Notes: generated by a model from the letters alone, not told the origin. A stretch of 64,000 bases of DNA from Lineus longissimus (GCF_910592395.1 NC_088317.1:6450001-6514000), one strand, 5' to 3'. Positions 10,161 through 20,934 are shown, numbered from the stretch's first letter. Made by a program: numbers and translations.

Positions 10161-10527
10161 GAACACCCTGTTCTGAGTTTTATGTGTTTGAACTGTTCTA
10201 TATTCATGTAGTGGACCTTCAATATTCATATAGTGCACTTTTATTTTGTTCTAAATAGGACACTTCAAGTTCGATATGGATGTGCTTTTATTCTGGTAAT
10301 GAAGACATTATCCGTGTAAGGACTAAGTGAAGAGTGATTCGCTATTTGCGCCATGTTCTAATTCATAACTTCGAGAACATTCAAATTCAAGAAAAGGACA
10401 ATTCTTGAGTCAGAGACAATCTTGTGTTTATTCTGCGCTTCCAGGAAAAGTGTTTAATTTGAGATTATGTTTTTATTTTGATACCAACATCCGCGTCTGG
10501 ACTTATTAAGCGTAAACCTTTTCATCC
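10161..10527 (+). other. 3' untranslated region of the Ty3/gypsy element
   Basis: Non-coding, T-rich sequence between the gag-pol stop and the polypurine tract. No envelope-like frame is present. Confidence 0.8.
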
Positions 10528-10540
10528 AAAAGGGGGTGGA
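10528..10540 (+). other. Polypurine tract
   Basis: AAAAGGGGGTGGA ends exactly at the 3' LTR and is the expected plus-strand primer. Confidence 0.85.
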
Positions 10541-10680
10541 TGTAATGTTCTGTCGTTTCGCATATTGATATTCCGTGTTTTATAATAAACCTTGTTGTTG
10601 TAATGGCGAACCGATTAGCTTGTCTGTTCTGTGACCTGCTCTACAGGAATGGCTCTGCATTAATCCCTCACGACATTATA
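10541..10680 (+). repeat. 3' LTR of the Ty3/gypsy element (140 bp)
   Basis: Identical to 5536-5675 except A for G at 10663. Followed by the second GGAAC target copy. Confidence 0.93.
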
Positions 10681-10685
10681 GGAAC

Positions 10686-11508
10686 CACACTGCCGCGATG
10701 TTAATAGTTTCTATTTATAGAATTCAGCGGCAGAGATTTTAAGCACGGAAAAAGTAGATTAACTCGACTAATCTCAATGGATTTTACCCAGGAATGTTTT
10801 CAAGGCGAGAGAAACATCTGATTTAAGTACTGCGCTTATTAGATTTCATGTTCATGCCGAAGATTGGGATAAAACGTGGACGAAAAGAATGCATTATCGA
10901 GTGTTGGAGAGGTCACGTGATTGTACGAGAAACCTGAGCGAAAACAATACTGACTCCAGCTCCCAGAGGGAGGAGCTGGAGTCATAATTATCAATCACCA
11001 ATGGAATGACCCTATTGAGAAATTTGATGTAATTTTTGTTTATTTTCAATCGTTATAGGTCACCTCCTCACACATTACTGCCAGGGGTGAAAGACTTGGG
11101 TAAAGAACGACTCTCCGGTGTGGAGATTGATTACTGCACGTGACAATAAATATTGACGGTGGAAGATGCCAGCTTTGCGATTTTCTCGACAATAATGTCT
11201 AAATATGACTTTATTTCTTAGTTGATTTCGAATTTGGGCATATAAACACTGTACAGCTACATAAAGAATACATTAATTTGGTAGATTCTGTAGATACATG
11301 TTCACTTCTTATAAAATTTGCACATAGTCGTATTCCTAGCGTTTTTCCGGGTTCTTTGATATGCAAATGTACATTTCCACGTGCATTCATCTACGCGGTA
11401 TTTCTGATATCCTTCCATCAACATATGGCGTAAATCCGATTGTCTCAGCCAATATCAACTATGGTTCATTCGACTAGGTCTAGCCTATTGGCGAGTGTGT
11501 GTGACCCT
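10686..11508. other. Non-coding stretch with a 13-bp-stem hairpin
   Basis: No gene supported. TGACTCCAGCTCC (10951-10963) and GGAGCTGGAGTCA (10972-10984) form a compact perfect hairpin with an 8-base loop. The remainder is ordinary AT-rich sequence. Confidence 0.5.
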
Positions 11509-12615
11509 TATGGAATGCCAAAGCGGAATAAACTCAACACAAGAAAATATCTCAAGATATTCTAAATTCTCTACCAACAATCATGAACTTCAACCACAAC
11601 TTTAAAGAAACACCCTCAAAACAAAACAAAAAGACGCAAGAAAGAGGAAACACCGCAAGATAAAAAAAACCTCCCTCAAAGAAAAATAATTCGCCTCAAC
11701 ATTAAAAAAGTCCCTCAAGGCAAAAAATTCCCTCAAGATATAAAAAACTCCCTCAAGAAAAAGAATTCGCCTCAACATTAAAAAATTCCCTCAAGATATA
11801 AATTTTCCCTCAAGATATAAAAAACTCCCTCAAGAAAAAGAATTCGCCTCAACATTAAAAAGGTCCCTCAAGACAAAAAATTCCCTCAAGATATAAAAAC
11901 TCCCCCAAGACTCACGTGACCAGGATCAAGAATCACGTGACCAGGATCCGTTACCCATGTCACGTGACCCGCGCATACCGATGACAATGAGCACCCGGGG
12001 ATGAGAATCTATTCGCGATCTGATCATTATCGTATTACGACGGAGATCTCTTAACAGATCCTCCATTTGAGGGTCCCGGAAGAGTCGATCAAGCTCAGCC
12101 TGCTGCATGTGCTGCCTCGCCATCCTCAAAATGTCAAAGCTGACAGCTCGCGCGCCGACGTCTGACGTCAGGGATTTATGCGTGTCACGTGATTCTTGAT
12201 CCTGGCCACGTGAGTCTTGGGGGAGTTTTTATATCTTGAGGGAATTTTTTGCCTTGAGGGACCTTTTTAATGTTGAGGCGAATTCTTTTTCTTGAGGGAG
12301 TTTTTTATATCTTGAGGGAAATTTTATATCTTGAGGGAATTTTTTAATGTTGAGGCGAATTCTTTTTCTTGAGGGAGTTTTTTATATCTTGAGGGAATTT
12401 TTTGCCTTGAGGGACTTTTTAAATGTTGAGGCGAACTATTTTTCTTTGAGGGAGGTTTTTTTTATCTTGAGGTGTTTCCTCTTTCTTGCGTCTTTTTTTT
12501 GGTTTTGAGGGTGTTTCTTTAAAGTTATGGTTGAAGTTCATGATTGTTGGTAGAGAATTTAGAATATCTTGAGATATTTTCTTGTGTTGAGTTTATTCCG
12601 CTTTGGCATTCCATA
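11509..12615. mobile_element. Foldback (palindromic) element with ~430-bp modular arms, TA at both ends
   Basis: TA at 11509-11510 and 12614-12615 flank TGGAATGCCAAAGCGGAATA and its reverse complement. The inverted homology runs inward for about 430 bases on each side. Arms consist of repeated modules such as 'CCCTCAAGATATAAAAAACT', 'CCCTCAAGAAAAAGAATTCG' and 'CCTCAACATTAAAAAA', and end with CACGTGACCAGGATCAAGAATCACGTG-type sequence. The roughly 240-base centre is GC-richer. A 67-codon minus-strand ORF there (11926-12129) is helical but unrecognised. A TA duplication is expected for Tc1/mariner-type mobilisation; classical foldback elements have other target lengths. Confidence 0.85.
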
Positions 12616-12617
12616 CC

Positions 12618-13211
12618 TGGGTGCACCTTAAGTGCACCCAGGACCAATCTTGGTGTACCTTAACTTCACTTAAAGATTCTTATCTGCACCCAGTGTGAAA
12701 TTCGCGCCGATTAAAAACCTGTGTCCAAGGTTGAAAATGGTATGTTTGTCTTGTAGCAAATCAGAACATCTCGTGTCGAACATTTGCTCTATTTTTCGCT
12801 TAAAAAGTGTATACATATACATGTATTACAGATGGTGGTAAGAAATAAAGAAAAAGTATTTTTAAGAACATAATACTATTTACTATGTCATTAAGTATGC
12901 TGTATGAGATGATTCCCCCATCCATACATACATCCGTTCATAGCACACGTGTGCGCAATGACCCTAGATCCTGCCACTGATGTAGAACTGACATTTTGAC
13001 ACCTCGTTTACAGTTAGTGTTCAGCAAAATTACGGATGTAGAGCAAAAGCACGCGTACCCCACATCGGACACAGGTTTTTTAATCGGCGCGTATTTCAAT
13101 CTGTTTGCACATAATGATCCTTTTAAAGCAGCACCCAGGAGCATCCTGGGTGCGGTGCTGTGCTGTTAAGGTACACCCAGCTTGGTCCTTGGTACACCTA
13201 AGGTGCACCCA
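12618..13211. mobile_element. Inverted-repeat element with nested hairpin ends, U1 copy
   Basis: Both ends start TGGGTGCACCTTA on opposite strands. The left end is itself a palindrome (CCTGGGTGCACCTTAAGTGCACCCAGG). Imperfect inverted homology continues for about 120-150 bases, through GTGAAATTCGCGCCGATTAAAAACCTGTGTCC (left) and its mirror near 13065-13100. About 330 bases of unique centre follow. The U3 copy at 28814-29410 is almost identical. U2 and U4 keep only a short left part. Confidence 0.7.
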
Positions 13212-13761
13212 TGACGACATTTGCCCTTTTGACGACACTGACTTTATTGCATGTGTTAGGTCGACTGAAATATTGTGAAGGATAGACACCTACATGTAGA
13301 TGTAGGTGACACTAGTTAATTTGTTTTAGCTATATCGTGTATTCAAAAATGCTAAGAAACAATCACATGCAAACACTTTTCTGAAGAAATTCTGTTGAGA
13401 AACCCTTTACCTTTACAGCATTCTAAACGGATTTTAATAGGTGCTATATAGGTTTTTCATATATGATTTAAAAAGTTATTTTAGTTATATAGAGTTTCTA
13501 TGTTGATAAAATACATAGACTACACTGTATATACTATATAGATTTTTTTTCACATGGGATCTTATAGTTTATAGGTTGTCCTTTACAAAACCCATACAGG
13601 TGATATACCGGTATAGATTTTATATAGTCTTTTTTGGCCATTTTTGGCCATTTACTTTAAAGATTTGCTCCGGAGGATTTTGTCTGTGGTATAAGTTTGC
13701 AATGACACCATCAATATCTCGAGAAAGCAGGTAATCCAATCAAGAATTCTATTGCGTGTAA
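13212..13761. other. Upstream region of the U1 PAN exon
   Basis: AT-rich, with recurring TATATAG and CTATATAGG motifs and a GGTTGTCCTTTACAAAACC palindrome-like patch. It is conserved among units and could hold the promoter, but no single element can be singled out. Confidence 0.35.
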
Positions 13762-14094
13762 ATGCAATTCATGACTATATGGGAGTTATTGCTGGTCCTG
13801 ACCAACATTGACAGAGCTCCAGCAAGTTTAGTATTTTCCTCATTTCAATTCATGACAATGGACATTAACGGAACTTATAGCAATTTAACTTTCGCAATCT
13901 TACGAGTTCAGTCAATTCTTCGATGTGGTATGGCATGCTCGAATATTCAGATGTGCGTTGCCTTTTTCACCACCCCCAAGAACGGCCATGACCGCCATGA
14001 TCAAACGGAAACCTGCCATCTTCACAAAAATGCTGCTACCAAGGACTGGACTTGCAGAGGCGGGAAAACAGGGCATCGGCTTTGGAAAAAGCAG
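13762..14094 (+). CDS. U1 first coding exon: signal peptide + PAN/apple-like domain
   Basis: ATG opens 111 codons to a splice donor (AAGCAG|GTAGCC), phase 0. Residues ~4-22 (MTIWELLLVLTNIDRAPAS) look like a secretory signal. Next come an N-glycosylation sequon (NLT) and a Cys pattern SILRCGMACSNIQMCVAFF followed by ETCHLHK and DWTCRGG. This resembles PAN/apple domains, extracellular modules that bind protein or carbohydrate. If the donor is skipped, the frame reads 17 more residues. The same exon recurs in all five units; the 'KDWTC' form marks type 1. The protein it belongs to is unknown. Confidence 0.65.
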
Positions 14095-15143
14095 GTAGCC
14101 AATATTTCGGTTTTTATATTCGCAACCTATTTTGCAATAAAGACATAATTTGCTGTTGTTGCATGCGCAACCGGTTAGACACTAGGACGGCGTTGCTTGC
14201 CCTACTGACAAGCTCGCACTGGACTGTTTGATATCGGAATTTCGTTAGTCCTAGACTGGTTGCCTACCAGGGCTAAATAAGCCATATTTAGTATATTTAG
14301 TGTGTTGGGTTTAATTACAGTTAGTATGAATGACTCGTTCTATGGAACGATCTCCATCATCCTCGCATTGCGCCCATAATTGTTAGAACTCAAATTTTCT
14401 TCAACGACGTTAACCGGAGCGCCCGAGACTGGAATATGCAACTTTATGCAGCTGTTGAAACAAAAACCTAATTCTCGTGCGAATGCATGGCGTACAGTCA
14501 ACTGAGGAATAAGGTGTACACCTACACTTCAACTTTGAGGGTAAATTATGGTCGTCTGATGATTACTTCGATTCAACTGAACTGGTAAACATTTTTGACA
14601 AATATATGATAAATTACGTGAAACTGCACAATACTACTTTCAAATTCAGACTGACCTGTGTTTTAGGCGTACCTGTCTATAATGAAGTCGTATTTTAAGT
14701 CGTGCACTGCAATTTGGATAGCCACTTCGTTGTAGCCATCTTATACACTGATCCAATTTGATATTATAAACATTACTGTAAAAATCCAGATGGAATGGCA
14801 TAATGAAAACGTTCGTCGATTAACTGAATATTAGATAACCGTACGTAATTCAATATCGGAGATGAGGTCGGAGTGGGACTCGGAGTGGGACTCGGAACGG
14901 GCCAAGGCTCAGATTTAGCGGAATCTGCAATAAACATTTGAAAAGTTCTATTAGTATCAATTTGCTGAAACCCATATATTTATCGACTTAGGAAAAAAAA
15001 ACAACCAACATGCATGACAAAATGATCTGCATTATTCTTCTCGGACCATTTCCACATCGGCTGTGGTGGGGGAGAAGGCCAAACGTAGCAATTTCTACAA
15101 ATAATTATCATATACATATTCTATAGCGATCTTTTCATGTGCA
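14095..15143. other. Intron-like region of U1 with exon remnants
   Basis: After the donor comes AT-rich sequence with an acceptor (tttaattacag, ~14323). The frame after it reads MTRSMERSPSSSHCAHNC and stops; the intact U4 counterpart is at 42807-43025. Near 14510-14586 a short open run GVHLHFNFEGKLWSSDDYFD ends at a donor-like CTG|GTAAAC. On the minus strand, about 14790-14930 is open and Pro-rich (see findings). Confidence 0.4.
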
Positions 15144-15422
15144 TTGTTTTTGGGTGTTTCCGCTCAATTTTACCATAATTTTCCAGTTTTCCCAGTTTTT
15201 CGCAGTTTTCGTAGATTCCGCTTAATTGCCCTGGCCATCAGGATGATTTTCAGAGTGGCGCTCATTGTTGCCAACATGTCTATAATATATACAGGGTATA
15301 CCAAAAAGGCTGTATCCGCCTATACGTTAATAATGGGTTTGTATAAACAAGATGAGCGCATTACTTATGAAGATTTTCTAATCAACAGAGAGAGACAGCC
15401 TTCCATCTCTCCCACAATGTAA
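15144..15422 (+). CDS. Exon-like ORF conserved between units (U1 copy)
   Basis: 92 codons. The C-terminal part (AYTLIMGLYKQDERITYED) is kept in frame in the much more diverged U4 (YTFTLISGLYNQDACITYDD), which argues that this stretch is or was coding. The N-terminal part (Phe/Arg-rich) has no such support. U2 (22626) and U5 (62862) have near-identical copies. No family recognised. Confidence 0.35.
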   Translation: MFLGVSAQFYHNFPVFPVFRSFRRFRLIALAIRMIFRVALIVANMSIIYTGYTKKAVSAYTLIMGLYKQDERITYEDFLINRERQPSISPTM

Positions 15423-15505
15423 TGTATTAAAACCTAATTTTAACAATTTCATCCACTTCATTTAAAGATGTCATATCTTAACTTTTAACCGCAACGCCGA
15501 ACTAG

Positions 15506-16217
15506 CAGAGGGGCACCTATCGGTCGTACCGTGATCTAAGGATCTATGGCCAGTTCCCACCGTGGGCGGCATCAGTATTTTACCACACAGGGCTAAGTGT
15601 CATAGTCACAGCGGCTCTTTTTTATTACTCCTCGAGTCCTTATCGTAACGTCTACGTCTACAGCCAAGATGATATAAGCGGAGATTTTAAACTGATGTAT
15701 CATTTTCATTTTAACGAGCTCGCATTTATTGCTGGCGAATATGGCAATGATGTCATAGGTGTTAGCACTCGTCGTGGACGGAAATCTGTCGCTGAAAAGT
15801 TGCGAGCATTTCAATTCGAGTTGATTAGAAGAAGCAATTGCCGAGAGTTGATTCTACCGTATGGCGAACTTGAGAAAAGCGTCGGTCCAAAGAATTCGAG
15901 GTTCAAATATTTCAAAATGGTTTCATGAAGTGAGAATGTTTTCTTGGAGTTGACTTTTCGATGCAAATTTCAGCAGCACAAAAACAGGGGAAAAGTCCTG
16001 TTTATGTCTTGGTTAAATTGGTATAAAATAGTAAACATAGGGTTTGTTCTTAAACTTCGGTATGTTAAAAGCCTAAAAGAGATAAATTACTCTCTTGTGC
16101 CTGAAGCCGAAAGTGCTTTATTATATGATATGGATAACATCATGTTAAAGGATATCCGATGTGATTTGAATGGTTATCTCTATAAATCATCATCCAGAAC
16201 ACACTCCATCACCATCT
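15506..16217 (+). pseudogene. U1 copy of the large array exon, truncated and with a stop
   Basis: The frame opens after an AG acceptor (cgccgaactag) and matches the U2/U3 exon. At 15927 the codon TGT of the other units is TGA. At ~16217 the sequence jumps, within CATCTTGTCACTG, to sequence found 0.8 kb further on in U2, so the last third of the exon is deleted. It cannot encode the full protein. Confidence 0.75.
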
Positions 16218-17448
16218 TGTCACTGCATTATAATAGTGTGATCACCAATATTATAGTAATGAAACACAGCCTTGGGCAGCCGGTGTCATAGTTGACCAGG
16301 TTTAGTTGACACCATAAAGGAGCATTGGTTAGGCAAGAGTCTTTAAATAAAAAAATTGAAAGACTTTCAGACTGGTTGAAAGACTCTGGTCAGGCAAATC
16401 CCAAGGATACTAAGTAATCTTGTTCTGAGCAACACCACTATCTTTTAATAAACGTGATGTGGTCACATACCTCAGTTCAACTAAGTGCCCTCGGCCAGAC
16501 GAGATGAAAAACATTATGAGCAAGTCGAAGACAGACTGTTATTTGAATGACGATCGCCGTATTTGGGAGATCATCTTTCAAATGAGAGTATGGAAAGAGT
16601 CAGTTCGACCACTACACTGTTATTGCAATACAACGCAATAGTTGTAAATTGAAAGTGAAAGAAAGCGATATTCGGAGGTTTCAGCTTGCATCTTCTTTTA
16701 TTGACGGTCATGGCCTCTATGCACCATATAATACAATCCATCAGAATTCAAAATGGACGGAGACTTTTTCCAGGGGGACATTTTCCACTTCTACACTGTA
16801 CTGGATTGTGTGACCCAGTTCAATTTTGTCATTGAATAATTGAGTTCACCATCGCGTTGCCAAGATATCTGGACGATTATCTTCATCGAATCGGAGCTTA
16901 CGTCCTCGTTTCAAAGATGCCTGGTCGCCGTCGTCACCGAGTTGGAGTTCATGCTCACGTTCGTATTTCAACGATCGCTGGTCGAGTGCAGTCACCGAGT
17001 CGGAGCTTACGACCACGTTTCAACGATCTCAGGTTGAAAATCGTCTCCGAGTCGGAGTTCATGAAAATCTTTGGATCGTTGTGTTTCTATTTTTTATGTC
17101 TATTTTAGACTACTTCTCAATGATGGCTAGATGCATGGCTTGCTGTTATGTTATCATTAAACCTGTGGTTCTGGTCATCATTCAGACACGAGGCTTTCAA
17201 GCCTCTTGGGATCATTTGATGAGCATAATTAATAGTTATAATAGAAGACACTTACCAGTCAGTTGAAGTGTGATTGAGATCCGATCGAAACCTTAAAATC
17301 AGGAATTGAGTAATAACATGCCCGCCGTTTCTTATTTTTGAGGGTCATAGTTTCGGCTGCATTTTTCTTTGTGCCTTGTTCTCCCTGACGTACGCGTTCA
17401 AGTATGAGTGTTCAGGTGAGCTAGCGTCTGCTATCTAATTTTATTACT
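16218..17448. other. U1 post-gene segment with a minisatellite
   Basis: No gene supported. About 16885-17060 carries four degenerate copies of a ~50-57-base unit containing 'CACCGAGTCGGAG(C/T)T' and 'GTTTCAACGATC'. Small Arg/Ser-rich ORFs across it are by-products. Matching segments are 24480-25600 (U2) and 36922-38260 (U3). Confidence 0.6.
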
Positions 17449-18440
17449 CCATTCCCATGCGGGCAAGATCGAACAGCTCGAGTATGAAGTTAGGCGATAT
17501 AGGTCGAACAGTGTTGGTCTGGCTGAGGCAAGGCTCACTGGTACAGGTGAGATGACAACAGCCGATGGACACAGACTCTTCTTTAGTGGTAAACATTCCA
17601 AGCGTGGATATGGGATGGCAGCCATGATTCATAAGGACACGGCACCAGCAGTTCTAAAAGCAACCTATTGGTAGTCCCTAGTGCACCAACTGTGAAATTA
17701 GTAAAAACTAACCATTAATTAGTGGTTCCAACTAAAATAGGTAGTAAAACTACCATCAAAATGGTTAAGAATTACCATTTTGATAGTTAAACAAATAATT
17801 CCACAGTCAGTGCAATAGCAACTACATGTACCAGAGTAGTAAAACATAACAATACTTGGTTACTTTCACTATTTAATTTTAAAAAGAGTATTGACCAGTC
17901 TCCAACCGTATGATGACTGTGAGGATCAGCGCAAAACCATTCAACCTGTCAGTTGTCCAGATCTACGCTCCAACAAGCTTTGGATCCGAGGACAGGATGA
18001 ATGGATTTACGAAGACATCATGGCTACTATGCAGTCTCTCCCAAAGCAGGACATTATTATGGTAGTAGGGGGCTGTGACGCAAAAATCGGCACCGATGCC
18101 TAGGACCAATGGAAAGGCAACGTCGGGAGATTGTGCTCAGGAGTAACAAACAAGAGGGGCCTCCGGATAATTGAATTTCCTCAAAAACTCAGTCGAAAGG
18201 CAACTTGGCATTCTCCTATTGGTAACACACACAACATGATCGAGTACATTACGGTTACGAAAGTTTTCGTGAGCAGCATCAGCATGGCTGAGACCAGGAC
18301 CTATCCAGGAGCAGATGTTGGAATTGACCATGAGCCTGTCCTTACCCCAATCGCGTTTTTACTATCCTCATGGCAAGCTACAATCCACGCCCGAGTTGTC
18401 CCTTTGAGATACTGTATGTTGCTAAATGACCTTGAATGAC
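17449..18440 (+). pseudogene. RTE-type LINE endonuclease fragment (U1), split by a MITE
   Basis: Read across frames, the region gives IEQLEYEVRRYRSNSVGLAE, RLTGTGEMTTADGHRLFFSG, then after an insertion MMTVRISAKPFNLSVVQIYA, SLPKQDIIMVVGGCDAKIG, and finally TWHSPIGNTHNMIEYITV with YPGADVGIDHEPVL. These are the blocks of the apurinic endonuclease domain of RTE-like LINEs (often annotated 'craniofacial development protein 2-like'). Key residues are partly altered (GGCDAKIG for GDxNAKxG). Stops and frameshifts are frequent. There is no reverse transcriptase domain behind it. Confidence 0.8.
17671..17890. mobile_element. MITE-like insertion inside the RTE endonuclease (U1)
   Basis: Separates two adjacent endonuclease blocks. 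Starts near TTGGTAGTCCCTAGTGCACCAACTGTGAAATTA, and a mirrored block (TTCCACAGTCAGTGCAATAGCAACTAC) occurs toward the other end, with internal palindromes around TAACCATTAATTAGTGG and AAATGGTTAAGAATTACCATTTTGAT. The same insertion is at 26370-26580, 38487-38706 and, shortened, 58703-58815. Confidence 0.65.
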
Positions 18441-20117
18441 GTGTGATAGTGAGAGGCTGATATTTCTGCTCCTATGGCGGAATTTTAAATCTGAATTGCT
18501 TAAAGGTATGGACGGTTTTTTATTGCAGTATGTTTGTTCTTCCTCTGGTTCATCAGGAGTAAACTATTTTTCTGAACGTGTTCGATGCTTTTCCAATTAC
18601 ATACTAGACGAAAAACGCGTTGTTTCGTTATTTCTAGTACGCACAAGTCTTGGCGCGAAAGACCTTTTCCGCCAGGTGAGTGCACGCTGAGATCCGCGTG
18701 TTCGTCACCCCGCTATTAAGATGCAACGTCATTTCTATTTATTGTCGCAGTTGCGGGGTAATCAAGCACCATCAGCGTGACGACGGAAAATTCGAGATGA
18801 GCACCAAGAGGTCACAAGGTAGATCCATGGCTCCAAGAAACGCCTTACTAGTGCATCGATCCACGTGGAAATGGTCGACGCATGTAGAGCTAACTCGGGT
18901 CAAATCGGAGTCAACATCGAAAAAGAGTGATAATTCAGTCAGATTTTGAATTTTTCCTCTTTTTGCGCAATTTGTTGATGGAAACTACTTAATATATAGA
19001 TTAAGAGGTGACTGGGTAGCTGACAGCTGAATAATATTGCCCTTAATAATGCCAATGGTCTATTAATGCCAACCCGCTTTAAAGTCTTAATTGGGCATCT
19101 CATAAAACATAACCCCTGCTGGAATGCAAACAGGATTTTAAAAGTAGGAAGCAGATGTTTAGACGTTTATGCTATACCCGATTAAACGACTGATAAAACG
19201 ATAGAGATAATATATACTTGTTCACAAAACTGAATAAGATCTTAACGATCTCATACATAACTTATCTCGATTTTGGCCCGTGAGAGCCTCTATAATTGAT
19301 TCCTGTCGCATGCAGTTACCTGCGATGACCACCGTAAACATGGTAAATGAGTGAGTTTTGTCACATGCAATCATGATCACCGGTCGTAGTGACAAAAAGC
19401 ACTAGTCTGCTTTAGGTTCAATGATCTCGATCACAAATAGCTACGTAACTACATTTTGTATATATCAACATGCGCATGGGGTCTGACTCTAATCTGCGAT
19501 ATCGATTTTCAAAGCACTCGACGTCAAAATATAAAGGTTTTCTTTGATGATTCAATTTTATCAAATACAATTATTGACGCTGGTTGTGTTGTTATTCATT
19601 AAACGTTGTCTTGTTAAAGCTACAGTTATCGTGTCATCAGGATCTATTGCATCGATTGTGTCTGTTGCAGCAGAACTAGGAGGTGACTAAGCATGCTATT
19701 TTCGGCCTTTTTCCTGATCAGTGTTGTAGCGGAGCCAGTCTGATGATGTGGGGAAAAATATTTCTTTCCGTCATCATGTCGACTGTTTTCCGCGACAACA
19801 GAGAGCCACAACAGCAGCTCCGGCTCTATAGAGGCGCGGATCAGGAATTAAAGAGGCTAATTGTGCTTCGGAATAGGATCCAAGGCTTAGGGTCTATATT
19901 GAGATACCAATACCTTGTTGCTAAAATTTCGTCGAAACCCGCGCCGGTTTTCAAATCTAAAATACCTTTTTTTCAGTATTCAAAATTTGTGAGAATTGAT
20001 TTACTTTTGGCAAGCTATTGACCAAACAAAGCCGGATATGCCAAATAATTCTTTTCGCATGGTAAATGTGTGTTTTTACCTTTGATATATGTTGTTATGA
20101 ATCACGTGTACGCTCTA
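18441..20117. other. Spacer alpha (U1)
   Basis: Nearly identical to 39260-40931 in U3. No gene is firmly supported. A 50-codon ATG frame at 18797-18949 (MSTKRSQGRSMAPRNALLVH start) is preserved in both copies but matches nothing I know. Around 19580-19700 is a hydrophobic open run that lacks an ATG. Confidence 0.5.
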
Positions 20118-20205
20118 CAGGCTGGCCCTGAATTATTTTCCTTTGGACAATAGAATTCTATTGTGTATCCATTGTGTGAAGGAAAATAATTTTTGGGCCA
20201 CCCTG
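20118..20205. mobile_element. 88-bp mariner-type MITE in spacer alpha
   Basis: CAGGCTGGCCCTGAATTATTTTCC and the mirror GGAAAATAATTTTTGGGCCACCCTG form a near-perfect hairpin flanked by TA on both sides. It is present in alpha spacers (also 40932-41015) and absent at the matching place in the beta spacers (about 28240 and 60478). CAGGGTGGCCC-like ends with TA are usual for mariner relatives. Confidence 0.8.
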
Positions 20206-20934
20206 TATAAAACGTCCTCGGTTTCAGCAGATGTGTCTCTGGCATTTTACCGACGAATGTTTTGGGTCAGCGCTGACTGCAGTCTTAGCGTATTTAATTT
20301 GTACACAAATGCATTCGAGATATTCATGTACGCACGTGCCATGCAAAATGCTGCATTTTGACATAACCAGGAGGCCATTGTTTGAGTTTCAAAAAACTCT
20401 CAGTTCCGTAAAAAGAGAAAGAGGCCAAATATGATTTGTGACACTAATGTATTTTTGAATGCCACTTCAACAATCAAATCGTCATTGATCCATTCCCGAA
20501 ATATGCTTCTTTCAGAAAATTTCGCGTTCAGGAAGTTTACACAAATTTCGCGAGTAGGTCATGATCGCGAAAACATTCAGCCGTGAAAATCCTTTCCTTT
20601 TCAGCAAGAATTCCATGTCATTGTTGCCATAATTGCATTGCATCCAGCTACAGGCCCTATTTCGATCGAGGTGATTAAAGAGACTGCGGATATAGTGTAC
20701 CCTTCGCAATTAGCACGTATCGTAATGACTCCTAAAAACCTCTAATTCCACACGTCTTGAATAGTGCCCAAGAATCTTTGGTCCCGGGTGCACCTTAATT
20801 TGGGTGTCCTTAACAGCAATAAGGTTCCTTATGTACACCCAGTTTGAAATTCGCACCTATTAAAAACCGGTTGAAAATGGTATGTTTGTCTTGAATTGAA
20901 GCAAATCTGAACATTTGCTCTATTTCCCCCTTAA

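Larger units (their letters stand above)
5531..10685 (+). mobile_element. Complete Ty3/gypsy LTR retrotransposon with 5-bp target duplication
   Basis: GGAAC occurs at 5531-5535 and again at 10681-10685, directly outside two 140-bp direct LTRs. The order is LTR, primer binding site, untranslated leader, single gag-pol frame, polypurine tract, LTR. LTRs differ at one position (5658 G versus 10663 A) and the coding frame is intact, so the insertion is recent and possibly still active. Confidence 0.95.
12616..20760 (+). repeat. Tandem array unit U1 (type 1 gene + spacer alpha)
   Basis: First unit of the array, starting right at the foldback border. Order: inverted-repeat element, PAN exon, exon-like pieces, truncated large exon, minisatellite, RTE fragment, spacer alpha. 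It is nearly identical in order and sequence to U3 (PAN start to PAN start 16,198 bases). The large exon is a pseudogene here. Confidence 0.9.

Noticed and set aside
11926-12129. 67-codon minus-strand ORF in the foldback loop
   Set aside because: Helical but with no recognisable domain and no second copy; the loop is too short for a transposase.
15593-15814. 73-codon minus-strand ORF (MKCSQLFSD...) recurring in all units
   Set aside because: It lies fully antisense to the large exon, whose frame is longer and better preserved; it is a shadow.
16857-17108. Arg/Ser-rich ORFs resembling SR proteins (RRRHRVGVHAHV...)
   Set aside because: They arise from the tandem minisatellite and overlap in two frames with equal openness; no start or splice support.
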